Shown here piece by piece: positions 1 to 5,907 of a stretch of DNA of 8,706 bases. The stretch's first letter is position 1. Each line of letters begins with the position of its first letter. The notes beneath the pieces are model-generated. The model was not told the origin of the DNA and made no database searches. It worked only from the letters and a program-made list of their open reading frames with translations. Position numbers and translations under genes: made by a program. The DNA comes from Bacillota bacterium (GTDB lineage Bacteria; Bacillota; Clostridia; Oscillospirales; Ethanoligenentaceae): contig JAEWAE010000028.1 in assembly GCA_023391835.1 (NCBI GenBank), forward strand, positions 1-8,706, in the 5' to 3' direction.

Positions 1-5
1 TTAAA

Positions 6-40
6 CCCCCCCCCCCCCCCCCGCCCCCCGCCGCCCCCGG
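6..40. repeat. C17 homopolymer and C-rich tract (G-rich on minus strand)
   Basis: Positions 6-22 are 17 consecutive C residues. Further C runs of 6 and 5 follow, separated by single G or CCG interruptions. The minus strand therefore carries several G runs of five or more within 35 bases, enough for a G-quadruplex in principle. The tract lies downstream of a good minus-strand promoter, so it would fall in the 5' part of an outgoing transcript. Its length could be biological (slippage-prone) or a sequencing or assembly artefact near a contig end; the sequence cannot decide. Confidence 0.8.
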
Positions 41-104
41 ACGTTTCCGATAAATTATCCGGTGCACGGGCCGCCGGATGGCAACCCCACGCCATTATAG
101 TATT

Positions 105-133
105 ATTATATATGCCGCCGCCCGATAATGCAA
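105..133 (-). promoter_or_regulatory. Sigma-A promoter reading out of the window to the left
   Basis: On the minus strand a TTGCAT -35 (128-133) is separated by exactly 17 bases from a perfect TATAAT -10 (105-110). It lies after the groEL terminator, so it should start a separate transcript at about position 98 for a gene beyond the left edge. The roughly 97 bases visible downstream contain an inverted repeat (57-62 with 74-79) and the G-rich tract. No ribosome binding site or convincing coding start is visible before the edge. Confidence 0.6.
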
Positions 134-178
134 TGCGCAATTCATCCGGCCCGCGGGGCCGGCCGGGAAAACGGACGC

Positions 179-211
179 AAAAAGACGGCGTGCGGAAAAC
201 CGCACGCCGTC
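179..211 (-). terminator. Rho-independent terminator of groES-groEL
   Basis: A perfect 12-base-pair GC-rich stem (184-195 with 200-211) with a four-base loop is followed on the minus strand by five T residues (179-183). It begins 29 bases after the groEL stop codon. This is a textbook intrinsic terminator and closes the groESL operon. Confidence 0.92.
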
Positions 212-240
212 TGCACACGCGATGTGGGAAAGGGGGACGA

Positions 241-1878
241 TCAATACATGCCGCCCATGCCCGCGCCCGCCGGATTGGGGGCAACCGGGGCTTCCTTTTC
301 CTTCTTGTCGGCGACCAGCGACTCGGTGGTCAGCACCATGGAAGCCACCGAAGCGGCATTCTGCAGCGCGCTGCGGGTGACCTTGGTCGGATCGACGATG
401 CCGGCTTCGAACATGTCGACATACCGCTCTTTGGCGGCGTCGTAGCCGAAGTTGACCTTGCCGGAATGGACGATCTTGTCGATGATGACAGAGCCCTCGA
501 CGCCGGCGTTCTTGGAAATCTGACGCATCGGCTCTTCCAGCGCGCGCAGGACGATGCGGATGCCGGTCTTTTCATCCGGGGTCGACGCGGCGTCGACGAT
601 CTTTTCCACCGCCGGGATGGCGTTGACAAGTGCCGTGCCGCCGCCGGCCACGAGGCCTTCCTCCACAGCCGCCTTGGTGGCCGCGAGGGCATCCTCGATG
701 CGCATCTTCTTTTCCTTCATTTCGGTTTCGGTAGCCGCGCCGACCTTGATGACGCCCACGCCGCCGGAAAGCTTCGCCAGGCGCTCCTGGAGCTTTTCTT
801 TATCGAAATCGGAAGTGGTGGTATCAATCTGGGAGCGGATCTGGCCGATGCGGGCCTGAATGGCCTTCTGCTCGCCCTTGCCGCCGACGATGATGGTGTT
901 CTCTTTCGAAACCTTCACCTGACGGGCCTGGCCGAGCTGCTCCATGGTGGTATCCTTGAGTTCCAGACCCAGCTCGGAGGAGATGACCTCGCCGCCGGTG
1001 AGGATGGCGATATCCTGCAGCATTTCCTTGCGGCGGTCGCCGAAGCCCGGAGCCTTGATGGCCACGCAGGTGAACGTGCCGCGCAGCTTGTTGAGGATCA
1101 GGGTGGACAGAGCCTCGCCCTCGACATCCTCGGCAATGATGACCAGCTTCTTGCCAGCCTGCACGATCTGCTCGAGCAGCGGCAGGATATCCTGGATGTT
1201 TGAAATCTTCTTATCGGTGATGAGCAGCAGCGCGTCGTCGATAACCGCTTCCATCTTGTCGGTGTCGGTGGCCATGTAGGGCGTGATATAGCCGCGGTCG
1301 AACTGCATGCCTTCGACCACTTCGCTGTAGGTCTCGGCGGTCTTGGATTCCTCGACGGTGATGACGCCGTCATGCGAAACCTTTTCCATCGCTTCGGCGA
1401 TCAGCTTGCCGATAAATTCGTCGCCCGCAGAAATCGTCGCCGCGCTGGCAATGTCGGCGCTGCCGGAAATCTTCTTGGAATTGGCACGGATAGCTTCCAC
1501 CGTGGTGGCCACGCCCTTCTGGATGCCCTTGCGGATTTCCATCGGGTTGGCGCCGGCCGCGACGTTCTTCATGCCTTCGCGGATCATCGCCTGCGCCAGC
1601 AGAGTGGCGGTGGTGGTGCCGTCGCCGGCCACGTCGTTGGTCTTGGTCGCAACTTCTTTGACCAGCTGCGCGCCCATGTTCTCAAAGGGGTCTTCCAGCT
1701 CGATTTCCTTGGCGATGGTCACGCCGTCGTTGGTGATAAGGGGCGAGCCGAATTTCTTGTCGAGCACCACGTTGCGGCCTTTCGGGCCCAGCGTGATCTT
1801 GACTGTATCGGCCAGTTTATTGACGCCCTCCTGGAGGGCCTTGCGGGCTTCTTCCCCGTAGATGATCTGTTTGGCCAT
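241..1878 (-). CDS. groL: Chaperonin GroEL (Cpn60/Hsp60)
   Basis: This is a 545-residue GroEL, close to the usual 540-550. It forms the double-ring ATP-driven folding chamber in the cytoplasm and works with the GroES lid encoded just upstream. The N-terminus MAKQIIYGEEAR is typical. The ATP-binding GDGTTTAT motif is at about residues 85-92, and the chaperonin signature AAVEEGLVAGGG is in the C-terminal equatorial part, after RIEDAL, which holds the ATPase aspartate. The C-terminus is proline/alanine-rich and ends GMGGMY, a short version of the flexible Gly-Met tail. The open frame extends 13 codons upstream, but the ATG at 1878 has a GGGAGG Shine-Dalgarno (1887-1892) and fits the family start. 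It is cotranscribed with groES 130 bases upstream and ends before a strong terminator. All core motifs are intact. Confidence 0.98.
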   Translation of the reverse strand: MAKQIIYGEEARKALQEGVNKLADTVKITLGPKGRNVVLDKKFGSPLITNDGVTIAKEIELEDPFENMGAQLVKEVATKTNDVAGDGTTTATLLAQAMIREGMKNVAAGANPMEIRKGIQKGVATTVEAIRANSKKISGSADIASAATISAGDEFIGKLIAEAMEKVSHDGVITVEESKTAETYSEVVEGMQFDRGYITPYMATDTDKMEAVIDDALLLITDKKISNIQDILPLLEQIVQAGKKLVIIAEDVEGEALSTLILNKLRGTFTCVAIKAPGFGDRRKEMLQDIAILTGGEVISSELGLELKDTTMEQLGQARQVKVSKENTIIVGGKGEQKAIQARIGQIRSQIDTTTSDFDKEKLQERLAKLSGGVGVIKVGAATETEMKEKKMRIEDALAATKAAVEEGLVAGGGTALVNAIPAVEKIVDAASTPDEKTGIRIVLRALEEPMRQISKNAGVEGSVIIDKIVHSGKVNFGYDAAKERYVDMFEAGIVDPTKVTRSALQNAASVASMVLTTESLVADKKEKEAPVAPNPAGAGMGGMY

Positions 1879-1886
1879 TGGTTTTA

Positions 1887-1892
1887 CCTCCC
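1887..1892 (-). promoter_or_regulatory. groEL ribosome binding site
   Basis: GGGAGG on the minus strand lies eight bases before the ATG at 1878. It supports this start over the in-frame upstream start at 1917, which would add 13 residues not usual in GroEL. Confidence 0.85.
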
Positions 1893-1922
1893 GTAATTCA
1901 TATGATACGATTCCCACGTTGA

Positions 1923-1993
1923 AATGCGGATCAAATCCGTATTCAACATCCGCCGCCGAGAGCGGCGTTCAAAAAGCGATAAAATCGTTTTTT
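1923..1993 (-). other. Cluster of three hairpins between groES and groEL
   Basis: The 130-base spacer can fold three successive hairpins. In transcription order these are: 1984-1993 with 1971-1980 (10 pairs including one G-T, AT-rich, its 3' arm ending in five T); 1962-1967 with 1951-1956 (six GC pairs, five-base loop); and 1935-1943 with 1923-1931 (nine pairs including one G-T, three-base loop). The first resembles a weak terminator because its 3' arm is T-rich. They may set the groES:groEL ratio through partial termination, RNA processing or stability. Pairing is read directly; function is inferred. Confidence 0.5.
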
Positions 1994-2008
1994 AAATGGA
2001 GATGCGCA

Positions 2009-2293
2009 TTATTCGACAACTGCAAGGATGTCGCTCTGGCGCACGATGTTGTATTCCGTGTCATCCAGCTTGATCTCGGTGCCGGAATATTTGCTGGCGA
2101 CCACCCTGTCGCCGACTTTGACATACATGGTGACTTCTTTGCCGTCGACCATACCGCCGGGGCCCACCGCGATGACTTCCGCCACCTGGGGTTTTTCCTT
2201 GGCGCTGCCAGCGAGGATGATGCCGCTCTTCGTGGTCTCCTCAGCCTCCACCATTTTGAGCACAACCCTGTCGGCAAGAGGTTTCAGTGTCAT
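2009..2293 (-). CDS. groS: Co-chaperonin GroES (Cpn10)
   Basis: A 94-residue GroES, the heptameric lid that caps GroEL rings during the folding cycle. MTLKPLADRVVLK opens the Cpn10 fold, and the mobile loop (about residues 17-33) carries the hydrophobic tripeptide IIL at 25-27 that docks on the GroEL apical domain. VGPGG and VKVGDRVVASKYSGTEIKLDD are family hallmarks. The frame is open 13 codons further upstream, but the ATG at 2293 has a GGGAGG site (2301-2306, seven-base spacer) and matches the family N-terminus. It is first in the groES-groEL operon, directly downstream of a sigma-A promoter and CIRCE operator, so heat-shock control by the HrcA repressor is expected. Nothing is missing. 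Confidence 0.97.
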   Translation of the reverse strand: MTLKPLADRVVLKMVEAEETTKSGIILAGSAKEKPQVAEVIAVGPGGMVDGKEVTMYVKVGDRVVASKYSGTEIKLDDTEYNIVRQSDILAVVE

Positions 2294-2335
2294 TTTAATT
2301 CCTCCCGAAGCATTATTGATTGAATCAGTCACGCA

Positions 2336-2362
2336 TTAGCACTCTTACTTCCTGAGTGCTAA
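2336..2362 (-). promoter_or_regulatory. CIRCE operator (HrcA binding site)
   Basis: A perfect inverted repeat TTAGCACTC (2336-2344), nine-base spacer, GAGTGCTAA (2354-2362) matches the CIRCE consensus exactly. It begins four bases after the -10 box and covers the expected transcription start, so HrcA bound here would block groESL transcription. HrcA control through CIRCE is established in Firmicutes; hrcA itself is not in this window. Confidence 0.97.
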
Positions 2363-2366
2363 AACT

Positions 2367-2395
2367 ATTGTAATCACTCGTCTGATAAAAATCAA
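2367..2395 (-). promoter_or_regulatory. Sigma-A promoter of groES-groEL
   Basis: The minus strand has TTGATT (2390-2395), a 17-base spacer and TACAAT (2367-2372), immediately upstream of CIRCE. The AT-rich setting contrasts with the GC-rich genes on both sides. Position, spacing and operator overlap all agree with a housekeeping promoter repressed by HrcA. Confidence 0.88.
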
Positions 2396-2455
2396 GTATT
2401 CGCCGATCGAAATTTGTATTTTCGTCAAATCATAAAATATGAAATGGTAATTTTG

Positions 2456-3652
2456 TCATTTTTTATGAATGTTATCCGTTTTTTGATTGGAATGGCGCCG
2501 ATTCGGTCCGGCGGGCCGGCTCCGGACCGCATCGGGGCTGCGGAAGTATTCAAAAAGCTGGCAGCGGATCATGCCGTTATACAGCTTGCGCCGTTTATCG
2601 GCCCGCCGGCCGAACAGTGTCTCGAACTGCTCGCTGGGGCTGATGATATAATAATGGAAACCGGGCAGCCGCCGGAACGCTTCCCCCATACGGCGGTAAA
2701 GCTCCTCCGCCTGCCGCACCTCCAGCAGCCGTTCACCGTAGGGCGGGTTGCACACGATGAGGCCCCGCTCCCCCGGCGGCGCGAAGGCGTCGATATCCTG
2801 CTGCTCGACGGTGATATCCCCGACGACCCCCGCGCGGCGGGCGTTTTCACGGGTGAGTTCCACCGCCGACGGGTCGATGTCATAGCCGTGGATCTCCAGC
2901 GGCACCGACACGGCCTGGGCCAGCGCCTGCTGGCGGGCCTCTTTCCACACGGCCCGGTCAAAGCAGCCCCATTCCTCGGCGGCGAATTTCCGTTGGAGCC
3001 CCGGCGCCATGTGGCGCAGCCGCATGGCGGCCTCGATCAGCAGCGTGCCCGACCCGCACATGGGGTCGTAAAAGGGCTTGTCCGCATAGGGGCGGCTGAT
3101 GGCCACCATGGCGGCGGCCAGCGTTTCCTTCAGGGGGGCCTCGTTGCCGCGGGGGCGGTAGCCGCGCTTGTGCAGCCCCTCGCCCGACGTATCCAGCCCC
3201 ACCGTGACTTCATCCTTCAGAATAGAAAACTGCACCTGGAGCTTCGCGCCCGTTTCTTCAAACCATGCCACATGATAGACGCCTTTGAGCCGTTCCACGG
3301 CCGCCTTTTTGATGATGGCCTGGCAGTCCGGCACGCTGTGCAGTTGGGAATTGAGCGACCAGCCCTTGACCGGGAAAGCGTCGCTCTTGGCCACGAAATC
3401 TTCCCACGGCAGACGGCGCACCCCTTCGAAGAGCTCGTCGAAGGTCGTGGCCCGGAACTGCCCGAGTACGACGAGCACCCGCTCGGCGCAGCGCAGATTG
3501 AGGTTGGCGACGGCCACGGCCCGTTCGTCGCCGGTGAAAAGCACCCGCCCGTTTTCGGCTGCGGCATCCGCGAAGCCCAGGTTTCGCAGCTCATCCGCCA
3601 CCAGGCTTTCCACTCCGAAAACACAGGGGCACATCAGTTTGAGTCGGCTCAT
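2456..3652 (-). CDS. rlmL: THUMP-domain 23S rRNA (guanine-N2) methyltransferase, RlmL/YpsC family
   Basis: A 398-residue SAM-dependent RNA methyltransferase. The N-terminal part (about 1-60, CPCVFGVESLVADELRNLGF) and the THUMP RNA-binding region (about 60-155) precede a class I methyltransferase domain (about 160-370). Visible motifs are the SAM-binding DPMCGSGTLLIEAA (from 196), the acidic GYDIDPSAV (256-263) and the catalytic NPPYGERL (302-309), the NPPY type used for N2-guanine methylation. E. coli RlmL modifies G2445 of 23S rRNA; target identity here is inferred from family. The frame is open to 3856, but that would overlap the hpf end and its terminator. The ATG at 3652 with an AAGGA-type site eight bases upstream is chosen; ATGs at 3661 and 3670 fit less well. 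The basic tail after about residue 372 is low complexity. No clear promoter lies between the hpf terminator and this start. Confidence 0.9.
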   Translation of the reverse strand: MSRLKLMCPCVFGVESLVADELRNLGFADAAAENGRVLFTGDERAVAVANLNLRCAERVLVVLGQFRATTFDELFEGVRRLPWEDFVAKSDAFPVKGWSLNSQLHSVPDCQAIIKKAAVERLKGVYHVAWFEETGAKLQVQFSILKDEVTVGLDTSGEGLHKRGYRPRGNEAPLKETLAAAMVAISRPYADKPFYDPMCGSGTLLIEAAMRLRHMAPGLQRKFAAEEWGCFDRAVWKEARQQALAQAVSVPLEIHGYDIDPSAVELTRENARRAGVVGDITVEQQDIDAFAPPGERGLIVCNPPYGERLLEVRQAEELYRRMGEAFRRLPGFHYYIISPSEQFETLFGRRADKRRKLYNGMIRCQLFEYFRSPDAVRSRPAGPNRRHSNQKTDNIHKK

Positions 3653-3660
3653 TCGGTTCA

Positions 3661-3668
3661 TCCTTTCC
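3661..3668 (-). promoter_or_regulatory. rlmL ribosome binding site
   Basis: GGAAAGGA on the minus strand, with its AGGA core eight bases upstream of the ATG at 3652, favours that start over in-frame ATGs at 3661 and 3670, which overlap or lie upstream of the site. Confidence 0.65.
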
Positions 3669-3669
3669 A

Positions 3670-3704
3670 TGCCCCCGGACGGGGCAACACGCCGGGATCC
3701 CGGC
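3670..3704 (-). other. Two inverted repeats in the rlmL leader
   Basis: Between the hpf terminator and rlmL lie a perfect 14-base palindrome, GCCGGGATCCCGGC (3691-3704), and a six-base-pair hairpin (3670-3675 with 3681-3686, five-base loop). The palindrome could be a protein site or a stable RNA element; the hairpin sits just upstream of the ribosome binding site and may influence translation. Structure is read directly, function is not known. Confidence 0.45.
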
Positions 3705-3706
3705 GG

Positions 3707-3751
3707 AAAAAGAAGGGGCCCTGCGCAGCTACCGCTGCCCCCGGGCCCCTT
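3707..3751 (-). terminator. Rho-independent terminator of hpf
   Basis: AAGGGGCCC and its complement (3713-3721 with 3743-3751) form a nine-pair stem, with an additional inner GCAGC/GCTGC stem. On the minus strand C and five T residues (3707-3711) follow. It starts 19 bases after the hpf stop codon and should separate hpf from rlmL. Confidence 0.88.
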
Positions 3752-3770
3752 CCGCCTTAAGGTTCGGTCA

Positions 3771-4292
3771 TCAGTCGACTTCCGGCTCCAACACGCCGTA
3801 ACCGCCGTCGCGGCGCCGGTAGACCACGCTGATATTGCCCGTCTGCTCGTTGGCAAACGTGAAAAATTCGTGATCCTGGAGGTTCATCTGCAGGATGGCC
3901 TCTTCTACATCCATCGGCTTGACTGTGAAGCGTTTGACTTTGACGACCTCGAATTCCGGTTCCGGCGCACCGGCGTCGGTTTCCGGCTCGAAGGCGCCGG
4001 CACGCAGCCGCTTGCCCAGCCGCTGTTTGTTGCGCGTGATCTGCCGCATCAGGGAGTCGGCCGCCGTCTCGAAAGACGCCTGGAAATTCCGGGTTGTCTC
4101 TTCCGAGCGGTAAATCATGCCCTTGCTTTTGATGGTCAGCTCCACCGTCTGCCGGTCGCCCTCGAGGGTGGCCGTGACAAACGCCTGGGCGTCGTCGTCA
4201 AAAAATTTTTCAAACTTGGAAAGGCGCTTGTTGACCCGTTCCTTGAAAGAATCCCTGAGCGTAACCTTACGGCCCGTAATCGTGATGTGCAT
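3771..4292 (-). CDS. hpf: Long-form ribosome hibernation promoting factor (HPF)
   Basis: A 173-residue protein of the long HPF type. In stationary phase or stress this factor binds the 30S decoding region and joins two 70S ribosomes into inactive 100S dimers. The N-terminal ribosome-binding domain (about 1-98) starts MHITITGRKVTLRDSFKERV, with KFEKFFDDD and conserved basic residues to RNKQRLGKR. A short acidic, Pro-rich linker (about 101-115) leads to the C-terminal dimerisation domain (about 117-170), with VKVKRFTVKPMDVEEAILQM and GHEFF-like DHEFFTFANEQTGNISVVYRR. Length and two-domain layout distinguish it from the short HPF and YfiA of E. coli. Start at 4292 is the ATG with a GGGAG site nine bases upstream. 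It has its own promoter at 4406-4435, a structured leader of about 107 bases and a strong terminator, so it looks monocistronic. Confidence 0.96.
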   Translation of the reverse strand: MHITITGRKVTLRDSFKERVNKRLSKFEKFFDDDAQAFVTATLEGDRQTVELTIKSKGMIYRSEETTRNFQASFETAADSLMRQITRNKQRLGKRLRAGAFEPETDAGAPEPEFEVVKVKRFTVKPMDVEEAILQMNLQDHEFFTFANEQTGNISVVYRRRDGGYGVLEPEVD

Positions 4293-4344
4293 ATGTTTCC
4301 ACTCCCTGTTTCCATGATTGACATCCGGCCCCTTTGCCGCCCGG

Positions 4345-4368
4345 GCTCCGCCGGCTGCCCGCCGGAGC
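4345..4368 (-). other. GC-rich hairpin in the hpf leader
   Basis: In the predicted 5' leader of hpf, 4363-4368 pairs with 4345-4350 (six pairs). After one opposed mismatch, 4359-4361 pairs with 4352-4354, leaving a four-base loop. No T run follows on the minus strand, so it is not an intrinsic terminator. It may stabilise the mRNA or bind a regulator; this is inference. Confidence 0.45.
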
Positions 4369-4405
4369 GGAGAGTATCGGGACGGGACATCCTGGTTCCG
4401 CCTTT

Positions 4406-4435
4406 ATTATAGCATACCCCAAAATCGAAAATCAA
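4406..4435 (-). promoter_or_regulatory. Sigma-A promoter of hpf with extended -10
   Basis: The minus strand shows TTGATT (4430-4435), an 18-base spacer and a perfect TATAAT (4406-4411). TGC directly before the -10 box makes it an extended -10 promoter. The predicted start is near 4399, giving a leader of about 107 bases before the hpf ATG. Confidence 0.85.
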
Positions 4436-4443
4436 TCATGTAT

Positions 4444-4479
4444 AAAGCGCCGGCCAAAGCCGTTTATCCCACCCGGCGC
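4444..4479 (-). terminator. Possible terminator at the end of the amidohydrolase gene
   Basis: GCGCCGG at the end of the coding region (4473-4479) can pair with CCGGCGC (4447-4453) across a 19-base loop, followed by TTTATA on the minus strand. The T run is short and the loop large, so termination may be inefficient. It lies directly upstream of the hpf promoter. Confidence 0.4.
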
Positions 4480-5615
4480 CCGCTCACCGTCACCAGTTTG
4501 GCGCGGGCAGCCAGTTCCAGCGGGCAGCGGTCGAAAAGCGCCAGATCGGCATCCTTGCCCGGGCGCAGGGAGCCGACGCGGTCGTCGATGCGCAGGATGC
4601 GCGCGGGGTTGATGGTGACGGCCCGCAGTGCCGCGTCGGGGTCCATGCCCTCCCGGGCGGCCAGGCCGGCGCAGATGAGCAGATACTGGATGGGGATCAC
4701 CGGATGGTCGGTGATAAGCGCGGGCGCGAGCCCAGCCGCCTGCAGCACCCCGGGGCACCGGGGCGTGAGATTATGCAGCTCGGGCTTGCTGCGGTCGGAA
4801 AGAATGGGGCCCGAAAGCACGCGGACATGCTCCTTTGCCAGCTCGCCGGCGATCAGATGGCCGTCGGTGCCGTGCACCAGCACGAAATCCAGGTGGAACT
4901 CCTTCGCGATGCGCATGGCGGTAAAAATATCGTCCGCCCGGTGGGCATGGAAATGGGCCTGGATCTTGCCGTCCAGCAGCGGCAGCAGCGACTCGCACTT
5001 GAAGTCGAAATCGGGTTCGTCGTCCTCGTCGTTGGCGGCGCGCCGCATTTTTTCCCGGTAGCGCCGGGCCTTAAGCAGCTGCTCGCGGATAATGGCGGCC
5101 GTGGCCATGCGGGTGATGGGGGTCTCATCCCGTTCGTGATAGCTGGTCTTGGGGTTTTCGCCCAGGGCAAATTTGATGGCCGCCGGGGCCCGCAGCAGCA
5201 TATCGTCCACCCGGCAGCCGCTGGTCTTCAAAATAATGAGCTGGCCGCCGATGGGGTTGGCGCTGCCCGGGCCGGTCATGACGGTGGTCACGCCGGCCGC
5301 CGCCGCTTCGGAAAAGCAGCGGTCCAAGGGGTTCACCGCATCGACGGCGGAAAGCTGCGGCGTCGCGGGGTCGGTCTGCTCGTTGCCGTCGTCGCCCTCA
5401 AATCCGAGGCTGTCTTCCCACATGCCCAGATGGGTATGCGCGTCAATGAGACCCGGCAACAGCCAGCCGCCGGCCGCGTCAAAGGTTTCCTCCTCGCCGG
5501 CGGGGAGGCTCCCCATGTCACCCAGCGAGTCGATGACCGCGCCGGAGGTGCGCAGCCAGCCGTTTTCGATGATTTTCCCTTCCATGGTCAGGATGCGTGC
5601 ATTGACAATCCGCAT
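4464..5615 (-). CDS. Metal-dependent amidohydrolase (imidazolonepropionase-like, COG1228 type)
   Basis: A 383-residue cytoplasmic amidohydrolase-superfamily enzyme with the usual beta-sandwich plus TIM-barrel layout. The metal site can be traced: GLIDAHTHLGMWED (HxH at 60 and 62), Lys148 in APAAIKFALGENPK as a candidate carboxylated or equivalent lysine, histidines in QAHFHAHRADDIFTA (221-225), LVHGTDGH (His248), and ITDHP (Asp303). The C-terminal INPARILRIDDRVGSLRPGKDADL stretch is the family ending that returns to the beta-sandwich. Substrate is unknown: relatives hydrolyse imidazolonepropionate, N-acyl or cyclic amides, and no histidine-degradation genes are nearby. The frame is open to 5714, but ATG 5615 has a GGAAG site and the conserved MRIVNARILTMEG start. 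It lies between a strong terminator and hpf; a TATTAT at 5706-5711 could be its -10 box but lacks a good -35. Confidence 0.88.
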   Translation of the reverse strand: MRIVNARILTMEGKIIENGWLRTSGAVIDSLGDMGSLPAGEEETFDAAGGWLLPGLIDAHTHLGMWEDSLGFEGDDGNEQTDPATPQLSAVDAVNPLDRCFSEAAAAGVTTVMTGPGSANPIGGQLIILKTSGCRVDDMLLRAPAAIKFALGENPKTSYHERDETPITRMATAAIIREQLLKARRYREKMRRAANDEDDEPDFDFKCESLLPLLDGKIQAHFHAHRADDIFTAMRIAKEFHLDFVLVHGTDGHLIAGELAKEHVRVLSGPILSDRSKPELHNLTPRCPGVLQAAGLAPALITDHPVIPIQYLLICAGLAAREGMDPDAALRAVTINPARILRIDDRVGSLRPGKDADLALFDRCPLELAARAKLVTVSGRRVG

Positions 5616-5722
5616 AGGTCGGAATCTTCCTTTCATGCCGTCATACCGGCGCCAAATAGAATTCTCCGCCGCAGGGGTATCTTCAATTCCACCCTGTGGG
5701 GCGGGATAATACACCCCGGCTC

Positions 5723-5755
5723 AAAAATAAAAACGGAGTGCTTCACACACTCCGT
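5723..5755 (-). terminator. Rho-independent terminator upstream of the amidohydrolase
   Basis: ACGGAGTG/CACTCCGT (5748-5755 with 5733-5740) forms an eight-pair stem with a seven-base loop, followed on the minus strand by TTTTTATTTTT (5723-5733, overlapping the base of the stem). It ends either the divIC-yabR transcript or the structured RNA immediately upstream of it. Confidence 0.9.
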
Positions 5756-5907
5756 CCGCATAAGTCAAAAGCCATGCCGGTTCTTATACGATTCTCCCGT
5801 TCACACACGGGCAGAATCCGTTTTTGGTGCCCGCCGCAAAGCGGCAGACGGCATAAGCGGCCGGGAGAACCGTTCGATACGCATCGCTTGTTTAGATGGG
5901 ACGCGTA
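5756..5907 (-). other. Structured non-coding region between yabR and the amidohydrolase
   Basis: This stretch has no credible gene and no tRNA fold. On the minus strand it holds two hairpins: 5841-5845 with 5833-5837, extended by an outer GCC/GGC; and 5807-5818 with 5790-5800 (11 pairs, one bulged C/G, six-base loop). The 5790-5800 arm can instead pair eight bases with 5862-5869, so two mutually exclusive folds exist. A terminator follows. It could be the yabR 3' end, a small RNA, or an attenuated leader of the amidohydrolase. Confidence 0.45.

Noticed and set aside
1..95. Short gene from the ATG at 93-95, reading left through the G tract as poly-glycine
   Set aside because: The frame is open to the edge, but there is no Shine-Dalgarno, the ATG is only a few bases after the predicted transcription start, and the product is low complexity.
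146..162. GC-rich inverted repeat (CCGGCC/GGCCGG) beyond the groEL terminator
   Set aside because: Six pairs only, no T run on either strand; expected by chance in such GC-rich sequence.
112..1203. 363-codon open frame on the plus strand
   Set aside because: It is antisense to groEL, has no ribosome binding site or recognisable domain, and its His/Gly/Asp-rich composition is typical of a shadow of a GC-rich gene.
2414..3760. 448-codon open frame on the plus strand
   Set aside because: It lies antisense to the RlmL-type methyltransferase, whose motifs are unmistakable; no family features on the plus strand.
5671..5700. T-box-like AGGGTGG sequence in the amidohydrolase leader
   Set aside because: Only the first seven bases resemble the T-box core; the rest differs, it lies downstream of the terminator rather than inside an antiterminator, and no specifier loop is seen.
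5756..5907. tRNA gene (a GTTCGAT-like T-loop sequence is present near 5871-5877)
   Set aside because: The flanking bases do not pair as a T stem, and no acceptor, D or anticodon arms can be drawn on either strand.
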